Made by a program: the position numbers and the translations under genes
Shown: positions 46,009 to 58,010 of the stretch, in pieces
How the letters are laid out: every line of letters begins with the position of its first letter
How positions within the stretch are numbered: the first letter of the stretch is position 1
The notes under the pieces: generated by a model
The model's database searches: none
What the model saw: the letters and a program-made list of their open reading frames with translations, nothing else
Told to the model about the DNA's origin: nothing
DNA from: Cymodocea nodosa
Lineage: Eukaryota; Streptophyta; Magnoliopsida; Alismatales; Cymodoceaceae
Assembly (NCBI GenBank): GCA_036874045.1
Contig: JAZBRI010000010.1
Span: 206,001 to 270,000 of the forward strand
Reading direction: 5' to 3'
Length of the DNA stretch: 64,000 nt

Positions 46009-48376
46009 ATGGCGAATGAAGAACTAAATCGCCATGACCGAGTGGTAGTCCCTTTTTCTACTGTTCTATATGTCTCCTGCAATAATTAGTAGAGATCGAT
46101 GTACAGTTAGTAGTTGTTTGATAATTATTTAGTTAATGGATGGAATATATATTGCCTTTTGTGGTTCCAAACTCGATCTACAGGACTCTACCTTCTTTTC
46201 GAATTAAAAAGCAAACCAAACACCCTCTTAATTTCTCTCTTGCATCGATCTTGGTGGTGGTGCTGCTGGTGTCGTTCGTTTACCGTTACTCGATAGAATG
46301 AATCATATGACTTAATTTGGACGTTGTTTGATGGGTTGGCGCAGAACAGCGACGTCGATCGGCTGCTGGCAGAGCGGGAGACGAGAGTCGACGATTGGCT
46401 GCCCATCACCAGTGATCGTAGGGGGAAGTGGTGGTACTCTGCCTTCCACCATGTCACCGCCATCGTCGGCTCTGGCGTGCTCTCCCTTCCCCATGCCATG
46501 TCCTGCCTTGGATGGTAAATACATATATACTTACTTGTGCACCCGACCTAGCTATCTTGCTAGCTTCCATCTAATCTAATATATGTGAGTGTGCCCTCCA
46601 TCACTGATTGATCCGGCCTCAGGGGGCCAGGGATAACGGTGTTGACGTTATCGTGGGTGATCACGCTGTACACGCTGTGGCAGATGGTGCAGATGCACGA
46701 GATGGACGAGGGGAAGCGTTACAATCGGTACTACCAGTTGGGTCAACGCGCCTTCGGCCCTAAGCTCGGCCTCTACATCGTCCTCCCCCCACAGTTGCTG
46801 GTGGAGGTCGGGTGTTGCATCGTCTACATGGTAACCGGCGGCCGATCCCTGGAGAGTTTCCACGATACGGTCTGCCCTAACTGCAACAAGATCGACCTCA
46901 TCGCATTTATAGCCATTTTTGGCTCTGTCCACTTCTTCCTCTCCCAGCTTCCCAGTTTCAACTCCCTCTACGTCTTCTCCCTGGCCGCTGCCGTCATGTC
47001 CTTAAGGTGTGTGCATGCATTAACATATATAATTGACGATCGACTTCATTAATTAATATTAATTCTGCGCCGGCGGGTGGCTGATCGATTGCTAATCAAC
47101 ATGCATGGATGGCGTATACGTACGTACGTAGTTACTCTATCGTTGCCTGGGCAGCATCGGTTGAGCATGGTCGGAATGCGGGCGTGGAGTACGGGTACGA
47201 GGCCAGCACGGAGGCAAAGAAGGTATTCCAATCCTTCAGTGCGTTGGGGTTGGTGGCCTTCGCGTACGCGGCCCACGTCATCGTCCTGGAGATCCAAGCC
47301 ACCATGCCCACCATGCCGCCTTCGAACAAGCCATCCAAGAAGCCGATGTGGAAGGGCGCGGTCGCGGCCTTCATCGTGGTCGCCATCTGCTACTTCCCCG
47401 TCGCCATTGCCGGCTACTACGTCTTCGGCAACCAAGTTGAGGACATTATCTTGGACTCAATCGAGAGGTTGAAGTGGCTCAAGGCCATGGCCCATATGTT
47501 CGTCGTCGTCCATGTGATAGGCTCTTACCTGGTACACGTGAAACCCACTTCACTGGCTTCTAATTATAAATTGACTGTGATACATGGATGGATGTACGTG
47601 CGTACCTGCAGATCTACGCGATGCCAGTGTTCGACATGATTGAGCGCGTGTACGTTAACCGGTTCAACGTCAAGCCTAGTTGTACCTTTCGGTTGATCTA
47701 TCGCAGCTTATACGTTGGTAATGATCTATATATATAATTGTCTCATGCACTTAATGAGCTAGATTGTGTTCTGTACTTGTCATCGATCGATGGATTGGTT
47801 ATTGACGTCGGTAGTTAGTTAATTAATTAATTAATTAACCGCCAGCAGTTGCATGCTGTTTGAATTAATGATGCAGTCTTCACCATGTTCGTGGCCATGG
47901 TCTTCCCATTCTTCAAACATCTCATGGCGTTCATTGGAGGAATTGCTTTCGTACCCACAGCTTACGTGGTGAGTTACTTCTAATCCGATGATTTTTAGAA
48001 GAATCAATTAATCGATCATGCATGCATCGTCACCACAACTACTACGTGCTGCTGCTGTTTGATTCTTCTTGATTAATACATTATTATTATCGATCAGCTG
48101 CCCTGTGTTATGTGGCTTGCCCTCAAAAAACCCAAAAGATTCGGCTTGTCGTGGTTTGTAAACTGGGTAAGTAGCTAGCTAGTATCTTCTCTTTATCATC
48201 TGTAAGTAGTGTTGCTTATTTGGTCTTCGAAGATTGATTAATATATAACTCTAAGATTGCTGGATGGGACACAGATCTGCATCATACTAGGTGTGACCTT
48301 CATGATCTTATCTTGCATTGGTGGAATGTGGGAACTCATCGTTAAAGAAGAGTACAAGTTCTTCGGCGAATCGTGA
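46009..48376 (+). CDS. Lysine/histidine transporter-like amino acid permease, copy B
   Basis: Eight exons: 46009-46044, 46345-46514, 46623-47006, 47132-47531, 47612-47717, 47877-47968, 48098-48166, 48275-48376; 452 codons plus stop, all frames and splice sites intact. The N-terminus is longer than in copy A (exon 2 begins with [20 protein letters not shown]). It carries [57 protein letters not shown] and, in exon 8, [18 protein letters not shown]. Same family and expected role as copy A. From exon 3 on, exons and introns are almost identical to copy C, whereas the first exons differ, so a tract of gene conversion or a very recent duplication is likely. Flanked downstream by a decayed PPR copy. 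Confidence 0.93.
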
Positions 48377-48796
48377 AATTAAGGTACAAAATACGGTAAG
48401 AACAGGGAAATGGTTCGCCTGTGCTCGTCGATTATATGAATGCATGGGTGTATGTACGAGATGGTGAATGTCAATTGGTTAATTTGATGTATAGAAGAAA
48501 AGTACTTTTCGTCCTATGTGCAAAATATTTGGCCCACACGTCTATCTCTCTATCTCTCCCGTTCATGTTGGAATTTTCTTTGTTAATTTGTGTGTTGGAT
48601 CGTTATTGATACTAACAACAATCTTGTGTGCGGATTCTCGGCCGAAATAGACTGTCGTCGACGTAGATGAGAAGAAGAAGAAGAAGAAGAAGAAGAAGAA
48701 GAAGAAGAATAAGAAAAAGAAGGAGATTAATGTCACGTCCACACACGTAATAACCTTCAGATGTTGGAGATGAAAAAGAAAAATATAAAACCCAAG
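48377..48796. other. Spacer between LHT copy B and the PPR pseudogene
   Basis: Conserved LHT 3' flank, then an AAG microsatellite at about 48670-48708 followed by a mixed AAG/AAT tail, then a short block (ATGTTGGAGATGAAAAAGAA) that also occurs after copy A and before the intact PPR gene. Confidence 0.6.
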
Positions 48797-49526
48797 CTAC
48801 GGATACGACTGGCGATGGTGACGAGTGATGCGCTTCATGCCTCCAAAGGTCGTCCTCCACCTCCCACCTCCGTCAGTTCCTCTCCCACCCAACCTCCTCG
48901 ACCAACCTCGGACTCCTCAACACCATTCTCCAATCCCTCTCCGCCATTGCCAACCAAGGAAATGCACTCCTTTATAACGTCTTGCGTTGGGTCTCCATAA
49001 CCCCTGATGGGTTGTTACATGACTTCGGTGAGCCACCTCCTTCTCGCCGATTTTGGGTGGTGACGAGTGTCTATTCTCGGGCTTTTGGATTTTTCCGTGC
49101 AGCCACATCCTTTCTTATACACATTGTCCCTAACTCTAGCTCCTACATAACACATGCTTACATTAAATATAACGGTAGTTTGATAATTGATGTCATTGAA
49201 GTAGAGTCTCTTTGATCCGATCATGTCGGCTTGACCGCTTGGGTTTCCATCGCGTTAGAGCTCGAGATTCTGATTGTCTCGGGCGCTGTATCTGTGGCAC
49301 AGCCACATCCTCCCCTTCGCCCTCAAGGCCATTGCCTGCCTCCACCTTCTTGACAAAGGGAGGGAACTACAAGCTCAAAGTCTCAAAGGGCTCCAAACCA
49401 ACATCTTCGTCTGGAATTCCCTCATCCATATGTACTTTGTCTGTGGGTTGGGTTGGGTTGGGTTGGGTTGGTCGTGGATGGAAGAAGACTCTTCAATTTT
49501 GCAAGAGAAGTTGAGGGAGGGGTGAA
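48797..49526 (+). pseudogene. PPR pseudogene, decayed duplicate of the gene at 58011
   Basis: Matches the 5' part of the intact PPR gene: the leader AGCTACGGATACGACTGGCG, the block CACCTCCGTCAGTTCCTCTC (about 48865), the segment ending TTGCGTTGGGTCTCCATAAC (near 49000), then, after about 290 bp of unrelated sequence, CTCCCCTTCGCCCTCAAGGC (about 49310) and ATCTTCGTCTGGAATTCCCT (about 49402). It lacks the stretch corresponding to about 58050-58145, has lost the whole 3' three quarters after the region matching about 58525, and contains a four-fold GGTTG expansion near 49446-49470. It cannot encode a PPR protein. Confidence 0.88.
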
Positions 49527-49904
49527 GGGGAGTGCATTCAAAGATTGAGTAGAATCTTCAATGGAAAGATTGAAAATGCCCTTCATTTATTTTTGCAACC
49601 ACCCCGATAAGCCTCGATTTCTTCTTTCCAACCACCAAAAACCCCACGCATCTCATCACCTAAACCCCCCTGCATCGCATCGAGCGACTTCTCCTCCGAT
49701 CTCGCATTGGCCGCCACATTCCCTGATCTTGCATTGGCGGCTTCCTCTCGGCTTGCCATTTGCGTTCAAGAAGAAGGGACATATTCTTCAAAGGTGCAAT
49801 GATTCATGGCTTTTCAATATTTATAGGATGTATTTTTGGGTTGCCATTGGTGCATTATTGTTGGTGTTGAAATCACTGGCATGCTTATTACATATTTTTG
49901 TCTT

Positions 49905-50280
49905 AGGATTTTAACATACACAAGGGCATTATGGTAATTTAACATGCATGGCAGCGTTACAGTAATTTGGATATACTTTAACGTAGGAATGCGTGAGGGC
50001 ATTTTTGTAATCTAATCAAGCATAAGGATATTTTTAGTAATTTTGAACATGGCACGGGTATAATTTGGTAATACAGGCACAGCAAAGCATTCTGGTTATG
50101 CTTAAAGGTAGTCTGGTAATATGAGTATATAGAAAGGCATTTTAGGTCATTTAGATATGTTTAAGGGTAACCAGGTCATTTGAGTATGCATACCGAACTT
50201 GGTGATGCTCAAGGGTATTTTGGTAATTTGGTCATGATAAGAGTATTTTGCTATGATAAGGGTATATTTTGTTAATTTTA
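49905..50280. repeat. Degenerate repeats of a GGGCATTTTGGTAATTT-like phrase
   Basis: At least eight imperfect occurrences of AAGGGTATTTTGGTAATTTG-like text, spaced irregularly by about 30-60 bp, alternating with GAGCATG/TAAGCATG-like phrases. Confidence 0.6.
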
Positions 50281-52529
50281 ATAATTGGTGGTGTACATGC
50301 TTTCTCCCATACATCTTTTTATGATTTTCATCTCATTTGTATGCACACACCTATTTTTTATATTGTGCTTCATAAATATGAGGAATAACATATATTTTCC
50401 TTGGTACATATGTATTTACCAATTGTGTGTATGCATTTTATCTTCAATAGGCCTTGCACACATATTTTTCTCAGCATTCATCTCACGTATATATGCATCC
50501 ATCACATACATATTTGAATTTTTTTTGTTGTCTAATACATATGTAGATCCATCATATATCATTTGTCAAATATGCATTTGATTTCTTACATGCATATGTA
50601 TTTCATTTGTATTCATACGGTCACATCTTGATAATCTGACGAAGGACACATTAGCAACCTCTCCAAGGAAGGAGAAATCACATCGAGGAAGACAAAGGGT
50701 CAACCTCGGAAGGAATATTGGCAGCCATCAATCATGGGATCGAAAATGAAGAGTTGTTTCAAGCAACACAACCTTTTAATTCCCATTTATGGTTGCAACC
50801 GTCGAGGCAACTTTTTTCCTTTATATTACTCAACTTCGACAAGAGGAGGAAGGAACTGATAATATTTTACTCTTAGTCATTTCTTGATGTCTATTGCCTG
50901 TGGATTCTGGAACGTGATTCGATGGATTCTAAATTGCTACAGGTATATTCGGTGGATTCCAATTGTTACAGAACAGGGCGTAATTTCAATGGATGACGAT
51001 GAAGGATTTTAAGGCATGCGTTTGGTTTTACGTCATAATCCAAAATATAAGAATCGCCACAATATTAAAAAAGAAAAATCACATTTATAAAAGGTATGTA
51101 AAATACCTCTCCTTGATATTATAAGGCTGAGACACCTACTAATGAGGATTAACAAAAATTTATTGCATATCATACTTGATTTTTCACACCAAAATCAAAT
51201 ATTCTTTTAAACTATAAAGTCGTTACATATCCCAAAAGTTGACTTTATACAAATATACAACCGAAGTAGAAAAGGACCTTAAACCACGAGTACTAGTTCA
51301 AACAACTAACAAAATTGGTCTCAAACAAGCTTCTTGTTTAAGCTTCAAGATCTAACTTTTCAAAATGTGTTTAACATGTATGCATGACGTAATATTTTAT
51401 GCTATCAAAACAAAGTGATTCTTGCACACTCAACAAGTTACTAATTTGAAAACATGAATTAACAATCATAATAAACATCAAATCACACTATCATACAATT
51501 TTCAATAGTTACAATCAAAAGCTTTATTGCGATTACATACAATGTCTTGTAACTTAAGTCAAAAATCACATTTTCATATTGAGATTGGAGCATAAGAGTC
51601 GACTAAATAATCATTTTTAATCAATTATGTGCATGATACCACAACCTTCTACCCTTGTGGATAGACCACAACATAGATATAAAGGTAATTAGCCACAAAT
51701 CAGAAATTTAAATGTAATAAATTCAAGCATGCATTTCTTATCAAATAATTTGATATTTCGATTTTGCATTTCCAATCATAAATTATATGGAATGCAACAG
51801 GCACTAGCATGCTCTTCTTTCAACTATAACAACACATTTCAATATTTTATTTTAATAACAAATCACATAACAATACGTTTCTATCACACATCTCTAACAA
51901 TTCCAAGGAAAGTTTGTTCTTATAAAGTTTGAGTAAAATTGAAAATATACTTATAAATAATTCAATCAAATAAAAATCTCTAAACCAGATATTATTCTAA
52001 CTTATCTTGGATAGAACTAGAAATATACATACTTAATACTTAATAGAACTAGAAATAAAATTTTCAAACATCAAATTTAATCTATATATTTAGAATAAAC
52101 TAAAAATATACTTTCTTGATAATTCAAATAATCTAAACCTTCAACAACCCTCTCCCTCTTCTTCTTCGGATTAATCAATTTTAATTAATAATAATAATAA
52201 TATTATTATTATTGTATTCTCACACATATCTATGTTCCATTGTTTTTGTGTCCATAGATTAAGCTTGTATGGGTCTTGTAAACGCATGTATTTTGTCTAT
52301 AGTGGGTTGGGCTATTTAGGTGTAGGTAAGTCGTAGGTGTGTGTACTTACCTAACTTATGTATCTTATCTTTATTAGTACTCTCAATTGAGTTAGTAGAT
52401 TATGTTACTTAAGGTACCCCTAACTAGTTAAGAGTGTTTGCAAAATAAAGTGTGCAGGTATTTGAAGACTATTTCAAAGAGAATGCTATTTTAGGTAAAC
52501 TTAGGAAGGCCTACTCTTGTAAGCTTTCA

Positions 52530-52720
52530 CTTTCATGGATATTTCTGGTATATACCAAGTTATTTGAGTGTTCAGGAAATATCATTTATCATCACCTTTA
52601 TAGATACTTCTAATATATATGAAGTTATTTGAGTATCCATAAAGATCACCTATCATCATCTCTATGGATATTCTTAGTATTCATTATACTATTTGAGTAT
52701 CCAAAGGAAGATCACCTAAA
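52530..52720. repeat. 64-65 bp tandem repeat, three degenerate copies
   Basis: The phrase TATTTGAGTATCCA (with variants) lies at 52561, 52626 and 52690, each followed by an ATCACCTATCATCATCTCTA-like segment (shortened in the third). Confidence 0.75.
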
Positions 52721-53169
52721 AAAAAAAACACGTGTATTTTATCACATATACTTTCTTCATTCTGTATCATTTTTTTAATGTACATTGGATAATGTTACCT
52801 TAAATTTATACACCACTATGTAACTTATATATATGTTACAATGATCTTAAATATATGTCTTTGAAATCACTACCGTGATTACGTAGAGGGGTTAAGGATG
52901 AATGATAACATAATTTTATTAAAAATCATCATCATGACTACGTAAAAAAAATAGAAGGTGAGCGATAATGCAAATTTTGACGTAATATTATCATTATGAT
53001 TATGCAAGAAGGTCAATGACAATAACATCATAGATTTCAAACAAAGTTGCTATTGTAACTATGTAAAAAAGTCGAGAACAACAACAATAGTTTGTGCACA
53101 ATTCTCGTCGAGAAAGGAAATGATGAAAATTATTGGAAATGTTGGGAAATAGAAAATTTAAGAAATGAC

Positions 53170-54070
53170 AAGAGATGATATGAAAGTTTAAGCGTTTGTG
53201 CACATTGGAAAATGACGTAAAATGATAGAAAATTTTGACATATTGATGTAGAACAGGAAATAAAATAATCAGAAATGACATAAAATTTTAACATGTTTAT
53301 GCATAATATGAAATGATGAGAAATAAAATTTTTAATAGTTTTTGAAATAGTAAATAATAATACAACTTGAAAGTAATATTTTAAATAATATAGTATATAT
53401 TAATTATATTTTAAGTAATATAGTATAATATCATATATAGTACACAATTATTTTATTATGAATAATCTTTTCATCACAAATATATAATGGAAATATACAA
53501 AGATACATATAACTAATTTTCTATACTTGCAATGGTAAAAAATATATATATATATCAAAAGGATAATAATGTAGTATAATTATTTGTAATTAATTTATTA
53601 ATTAAGTTTTTAATTAATCAATTGAAATAATTAATCAAAATATAATTAATTAGTTACATTAATCAATTAACAAGGTATATAATTTTTATCTTAAATAATT
53701 AGATCATTCATATACTTATATCTCAAAAATATTTATCTTCATCTATTTTTCATTCTTTTCCAATTTTTTTTTTCTCTTAAAAGTTTTATTTTGTTTCATT
53801 ATTTCTCACAGGCAACGGTCACTTAAAAAGGCAAGCTTGAGTGACGAGTAGGTGTGATGAGTGGTGAATGCAAGTGACGAGCGACAAGCAACGAACAATA
53901 AACGAGCAACAAGCGACGAATAATGAGCAACAAGTAGCTAATACAAGCGAGTGTAAGTGATAAATGGCAAAGTAATGAACTGCGAGCGTGAACGATGAGC
54001 AACAAACGTGAATGACAAGCGACAAACAATGAACAATGAGTGCGAGCGACTAGTGGTGATGATTTCTAAG
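53170..54070. mobile_element. Possible non-autonomous Harbinger derivative
   Basis: The left part (about 53190-53330) has GTTTGTGCACATTGGAAAATGACGT-type phrases like the subterminal region at 23195-23370. The right part (about 53820-54060) is a GACGAGCGACAAGCAACGAA-type tract like the GA-rich subterminal tract at 27940-28430. No coding sequence lies between. Terminal repeats are not clearly preserved, so this is tentative. Confidence 0.4.
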
Positions 54071-54611
54071 TTACGGAAGAGGAGAAATTAAAAATATTAA
54101 AAGATATTTTTGTAAACGTTGAAAAGTCTCAAAATATTAACAATGTGCTATACCTCCCCTTGATCTTACACAAAAGTCGATGATAGATGAACTTGTAAAT
54201 TACTATTATTATTACTTATCTTTGTTTTTTTCTTCTTCTTTCATGTTCAGAACGCTACCCTTTTTCGTAAAATCTTTACGTCAACAATTATATTTTATAC
54301 ATCATTGTTTTATTTTATGACATGTTACAATTAAAGTTAAAATACAACTAAATAATATTCTTTAAAACTATTATTACAAAAAATATTACTCGTTCTCTGT
54401 GGGCATGTCTGGTTGCAGTCTTCGGCGTTGGAACGAAACTTGTTTGTTAATTCAACGTCATTTTCTGCTTTGCGTCGCCAAATCTCGATCTCTTCCATCT
54501 CATCTCATCCAAAATCCTTCCTTCCTATATGCATATGAATACCCTCCTTGGCCTCTCCATTTGATCACATCGTTCATTCTTCTTCTTCTTCTGGAGCACC
54601 GGTTGGAGGCC

Positions 54612-56967
54612 ATGGATAACGGACAAAATCACGGGGGCGGAGAGGTACTCCCTTTTTCTGCTGTTCTACTTGTCTCCTGCAACAATTAGTAGAGATCGAT
54701 GTACAGTTAGTAGCTGTTTGATAATTAATTAGGTAATGCGTAGATTATATATTGCCTTTTGTGGTTCCGAACTCGATCTACAGGACTCTACCTTGTTTCC
54801 CTTCTTTTCGAATTAAACTCCAAACCAAAAACCCTCTTAATTTCTCTCTTGGATCGATCTTGCTGCTGCTGGTGTCGTTCGTTTGCCGTTTATCGTATGA
54901 ATCATATGACTTCATTTGGACGTTGTTTGATGGGCTGGCGCAGAAGAACAACGAGAGCGGAGAGAGGGGAATCGACGATTGGCTGCCCATCACCAACAAT
55001 CGTAGGGGGAAGTGGTGGTACTCTGCCTTCCACCATGTTACCGCCATCGTCGGCTCTGGCGTGCTCTCCCTTCCCCATGCCATGTCCTGCCTTGGATGGT
55101 AGATACATATATAATTACTTGTGCAACAAATCTATCTAGCTTCCATCTAATCTGATATATGTGTGTGTGCTCGATCACTGATGGATCCGGCCTCAGGGGC
55201 CCTGGGATAGCGGTGTTGACGTTATCGTGGGTGATCACGCTGTACACGCTGTGGCAGTTGGTGCAGATGCACGAGATGGACGAGGGGAAGCGTTACAATC
55301 GGTACTACCAGTTGGGTCAACGCGCCTTCGGCCCTAAGCTCGGCCTCTACATCGTCCTCCCCCCACAGTTGCTGGTGGAGGTCGGGTGTTGCATCGTATA
55401 CATGGTAACCGGCGGCCGATCCCTGGAGAGTTTCCACGATACGGTCTGCCCTAACTGCAACAAGATCGACCTCATCGCATTTATAGCCATTTTTGGCTCA
55501 GTCCACTTCTTCCTCTCCCAGCTTCCCAGTTTCAACTCCCTCTACGTCTTCTCCCTGGCCGCTGCCGTCATGTCCTTAAGGTGTGTGCATGCATTAACAT
55601 ATATAATTGACGATCGACTTCATTAATTAATATTAATTCTGCGCCGGCGGGTGGCTGATCGATTGCTAATCAACATGCATGGATGGCGTATACGTACGTA
55701 CGTAGTTACTCCATCGTTGCCTGGGCAGCATCGGTTGAGCATGGTCGGAATGCGGGCGTGGAGTACGGGTACGAGGCCAGCACGGAGGCAAAGAAGGTAT
55801 TCCAATCCTTCAGTGCGTTGGGGTTGGTGGCCTTCGCGTACGCGGCCCACGTCATCGTCCTGGAGATCCAAGCCACCATGCCCACCATGCCGCCTGCGAG
55901 TATGCCATCCAAGAAGCCGATGTGGAAGGGCGCGGTCGCGGCCTTCATCGTGGTCGCCATCTGCTACTTCCCCGTCGCCATTGCCGGCTACTACGCCTTC
56001 GGCAACCAAGTTGAGGACATTATCTTGGACTCAATCGAGAGGTTGAAGTGGCTCAAGGCCATGGCCCACATGTTCGTCGTCGTCCATGTGATTGGCTCTT
56101 ACCTGGTACACGTGAAACCCACTTCACTGGTTTCTAATTATAAATTGACCGTGATACATGGATGGATGTACGTGCGTACCTGCAGATCTACGCGATGCCA
56201 GTGTTCGACATGATCGAGCACGTGTACGTTAACCGGTTCAACGTCAAGCCTAGTTGTACCTTTCGGTTGATCTATCGAAGCTTATACGTTGGTAATTTTC
56301 TATATATATAATTGTCGCATGCACTTAATGAGCTAGCTTGTGCTCTGTACTTGTCATCGATCGATGGATTTGTTATTGACGTCGGTAGTTAGTTAATTAA
56401 TTAATTAATTAACCGCCAGCAGTTGCATGCTGTTTGAATTAATGATGCAGTCTTCACCATGTTCGTGGCCATGGTCTTCCCATTCTTCAAACATCTCATG
56501 GCGTTCATTGGAGGAATCGCTTTCGTACCCACAGCTTACGTTGTGAGTTACTTCTAATCCGATGATTTTTAGAAGAATCAATTAATCGATCATGCATGCA
56601 TCGTCACCACAACTACTACGTGCTGCTGCTGTTTGATTCTTCTTGATTAATACATTATTATTATCGATCAGCTGCCCTGTGTTATGTGGCTTGCCCTCAA
56701 AAAACCCAAAAGATTCGGCTTGTCGTGGTTTGTAAACTGGGTAAGCGGCTAGCTAGTATCTTCTCTTTATGGATTTATTTACTTATCTAACATCTGTAAG
56801 TAGTGTTGATTTGATCTTCGAAGATTGATTAATATATAACTCTAAGATTGCTGGATGGGACACAGATCTGCATCATACTAGGTGTGGCCTTCATGATCTT
56901 ATCTTGCATCGGTGGAATGAGGCAACTCATCGTTAAAAAAGAGTACAAGTTCTTCGGCAAATCGTGA
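54612..56967 (+). CDS. Lysine/histidine transporter-like amino acid permease, copy C
   Basis: Eight exons: 54612-54644, 54944-55098, 55197-55580, 55706-56105, 56186-56291, 56451-56542, 56672-56740, 56866-56967; 446 codons plus stop; all splice sites canonical. The N-terminus is distinct (MDNGQNHGGGE, then KNNESGERGIDDWLPITNNR); the rest is nearly copy B, with [24 protein letters not shown]-type membrane helices, [30 protein letters not shown] and KKEYKFFGKS. Exon 3 begins GGGCCCTGGG where B has GGGGCCAGGG, without loss of frame. Same expected role as copies A and B. Followed by a Harbinger scrap and then the intact PPR gene, so the order LHT-PPR is that of the ancestral duplicated unit. Confidence 0.93.
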
Positions 56968-58010
56968 AAATAAGGTACAAAATATGGTAAGAACAGGGAA
57001 ATGGTTCGCCTGTGCCCGTCGTTACCTAATTACATGAAATGCATGGGTGTATGTACGAGGCGTTGCATGTCAATTGGTTTGATGAATAGAAGAAGAGTTC
57101 TCGTCCTATGTGTAAGATATCTGGTCCACACGTCTACCTATCTATACCCTTCATGTTGGAACTTTCTTTGTTAATTTATGTGTTGGATCGTCACTGATAT
57201 TAATGATAATATTGTACGAAGAATAGATTAAGTAACTGTTAGTACATGACGAAAAATTTTGATAAAAAAGAAAAAAAAAATTTTAACGAAAAAGAAAATA
57301 AAAATTTATAATAGAAAGGAAAATAAAAATTTTTATGAGTGTTTAGTACAAGACAGAAAATTTTAATGAAAATTTTGACAAAAAATTAGTGCACGACGAA
57401 AAGTTTTGATAAAATGTATTTTAGTACATGACAGAAAATAAATGATGAAAAAAAAAAAAATCAATCAAATAATTTAATTATTTATTACAAATACATATTA
57501 ATTCAAATATTACAATGCTAAATAATATCAAGCAGTTCTTCTATCTTATATTGTCATCATCATATATTCACATATCTTATTTATTATTTCTTTTTTTTGT
57601 TTTTGAGTCTATCGAACTTGTACATTAATTTTTATATGTATCTTTTGTATTGATTGTATGTCGTCAATAATATTTAATTTTTTTAATTTATTTTGTAGAT
57701 TTTAAATTAAATCTTTTTTATTAGTCTTACGAATAAAATTATAAAGTAAAAAACATGCGATGATAATCTTTACTTGTATTTCATATAAATATGATATCTA
57801 ATTATGTAATATTGAAACTTAGATGTGTTACAATTCTAAATATATGTTTAATAGTTATTCTTAATTGTAAATATCTATATTTAAAATTTTCTGAGAAACT
57901 TTATTATTAATATAATAAGATAGATAGTATCTTATTCTGATCGATCATGGAGATGTGAGAGAAAATTATAAATGCCATGCTACGGAGACGAGTGGCGATG
58001 GTAGCGAGTG
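56968..58010. other. Spacer between LHT copy C and the PPR gene
   Basis: 56968-57200 is the LHT 3' flank. About 57230-57905 is a decayed Harbinger fragment. 57930-58010 is the PPR leader, conserved with the pseudogene copy near 48765-48830. Confidence 0.6.
57230..57905 (-). mobile_element. Decayed Harbinger fragment (transposase C-terminal end)
   Basis: 57240-57450 repeats TTAGTACATGACGAAAAATT-type phrases akin to the terminal region at 23195-23370. 57725-57900 matches 23700-23880, the region encoding the last part of the transposase: CGAATAAAATTATAAAGTAA aligned to TGAATAAAATTATGAACTAA, followed by AAAACATGC in both. Many substitutions and gaps; no open frame remains. It was inserted between LHT copy C and the PPR gene after the unit formed, as copy B has nothing equivalent. 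Confidence 0.65.

Larger units (their letters stand above)
49527..54361. other. Long AT-rich spacer between the PPR pseudogene and LHT copy C
   Basis: No gene recognised in 4.8 kb. Contents: degenerate repeats near 49905-50280; a slightly GC-richer unidentified stretch at 50620-51010; an AAT/ATT microsatellite palindrome at about 52186-52214; a 64-65 bp triple repeat at about 52530-52720; and, at about 53170-54070, sequence resembling both subterminal regions of the Harbinger element. Short open frames here carry no recognisable domains. Confidence 0.5.

Noticed and set aside
50285-50581. 98-codon frame with hydrophobic stretches in the 49.5-54.3 kb spacer
   Set aside because: AT-rich, Ile/Phe-rich reading of low-complexity DNA with no homologue in the window and no gene-like context.
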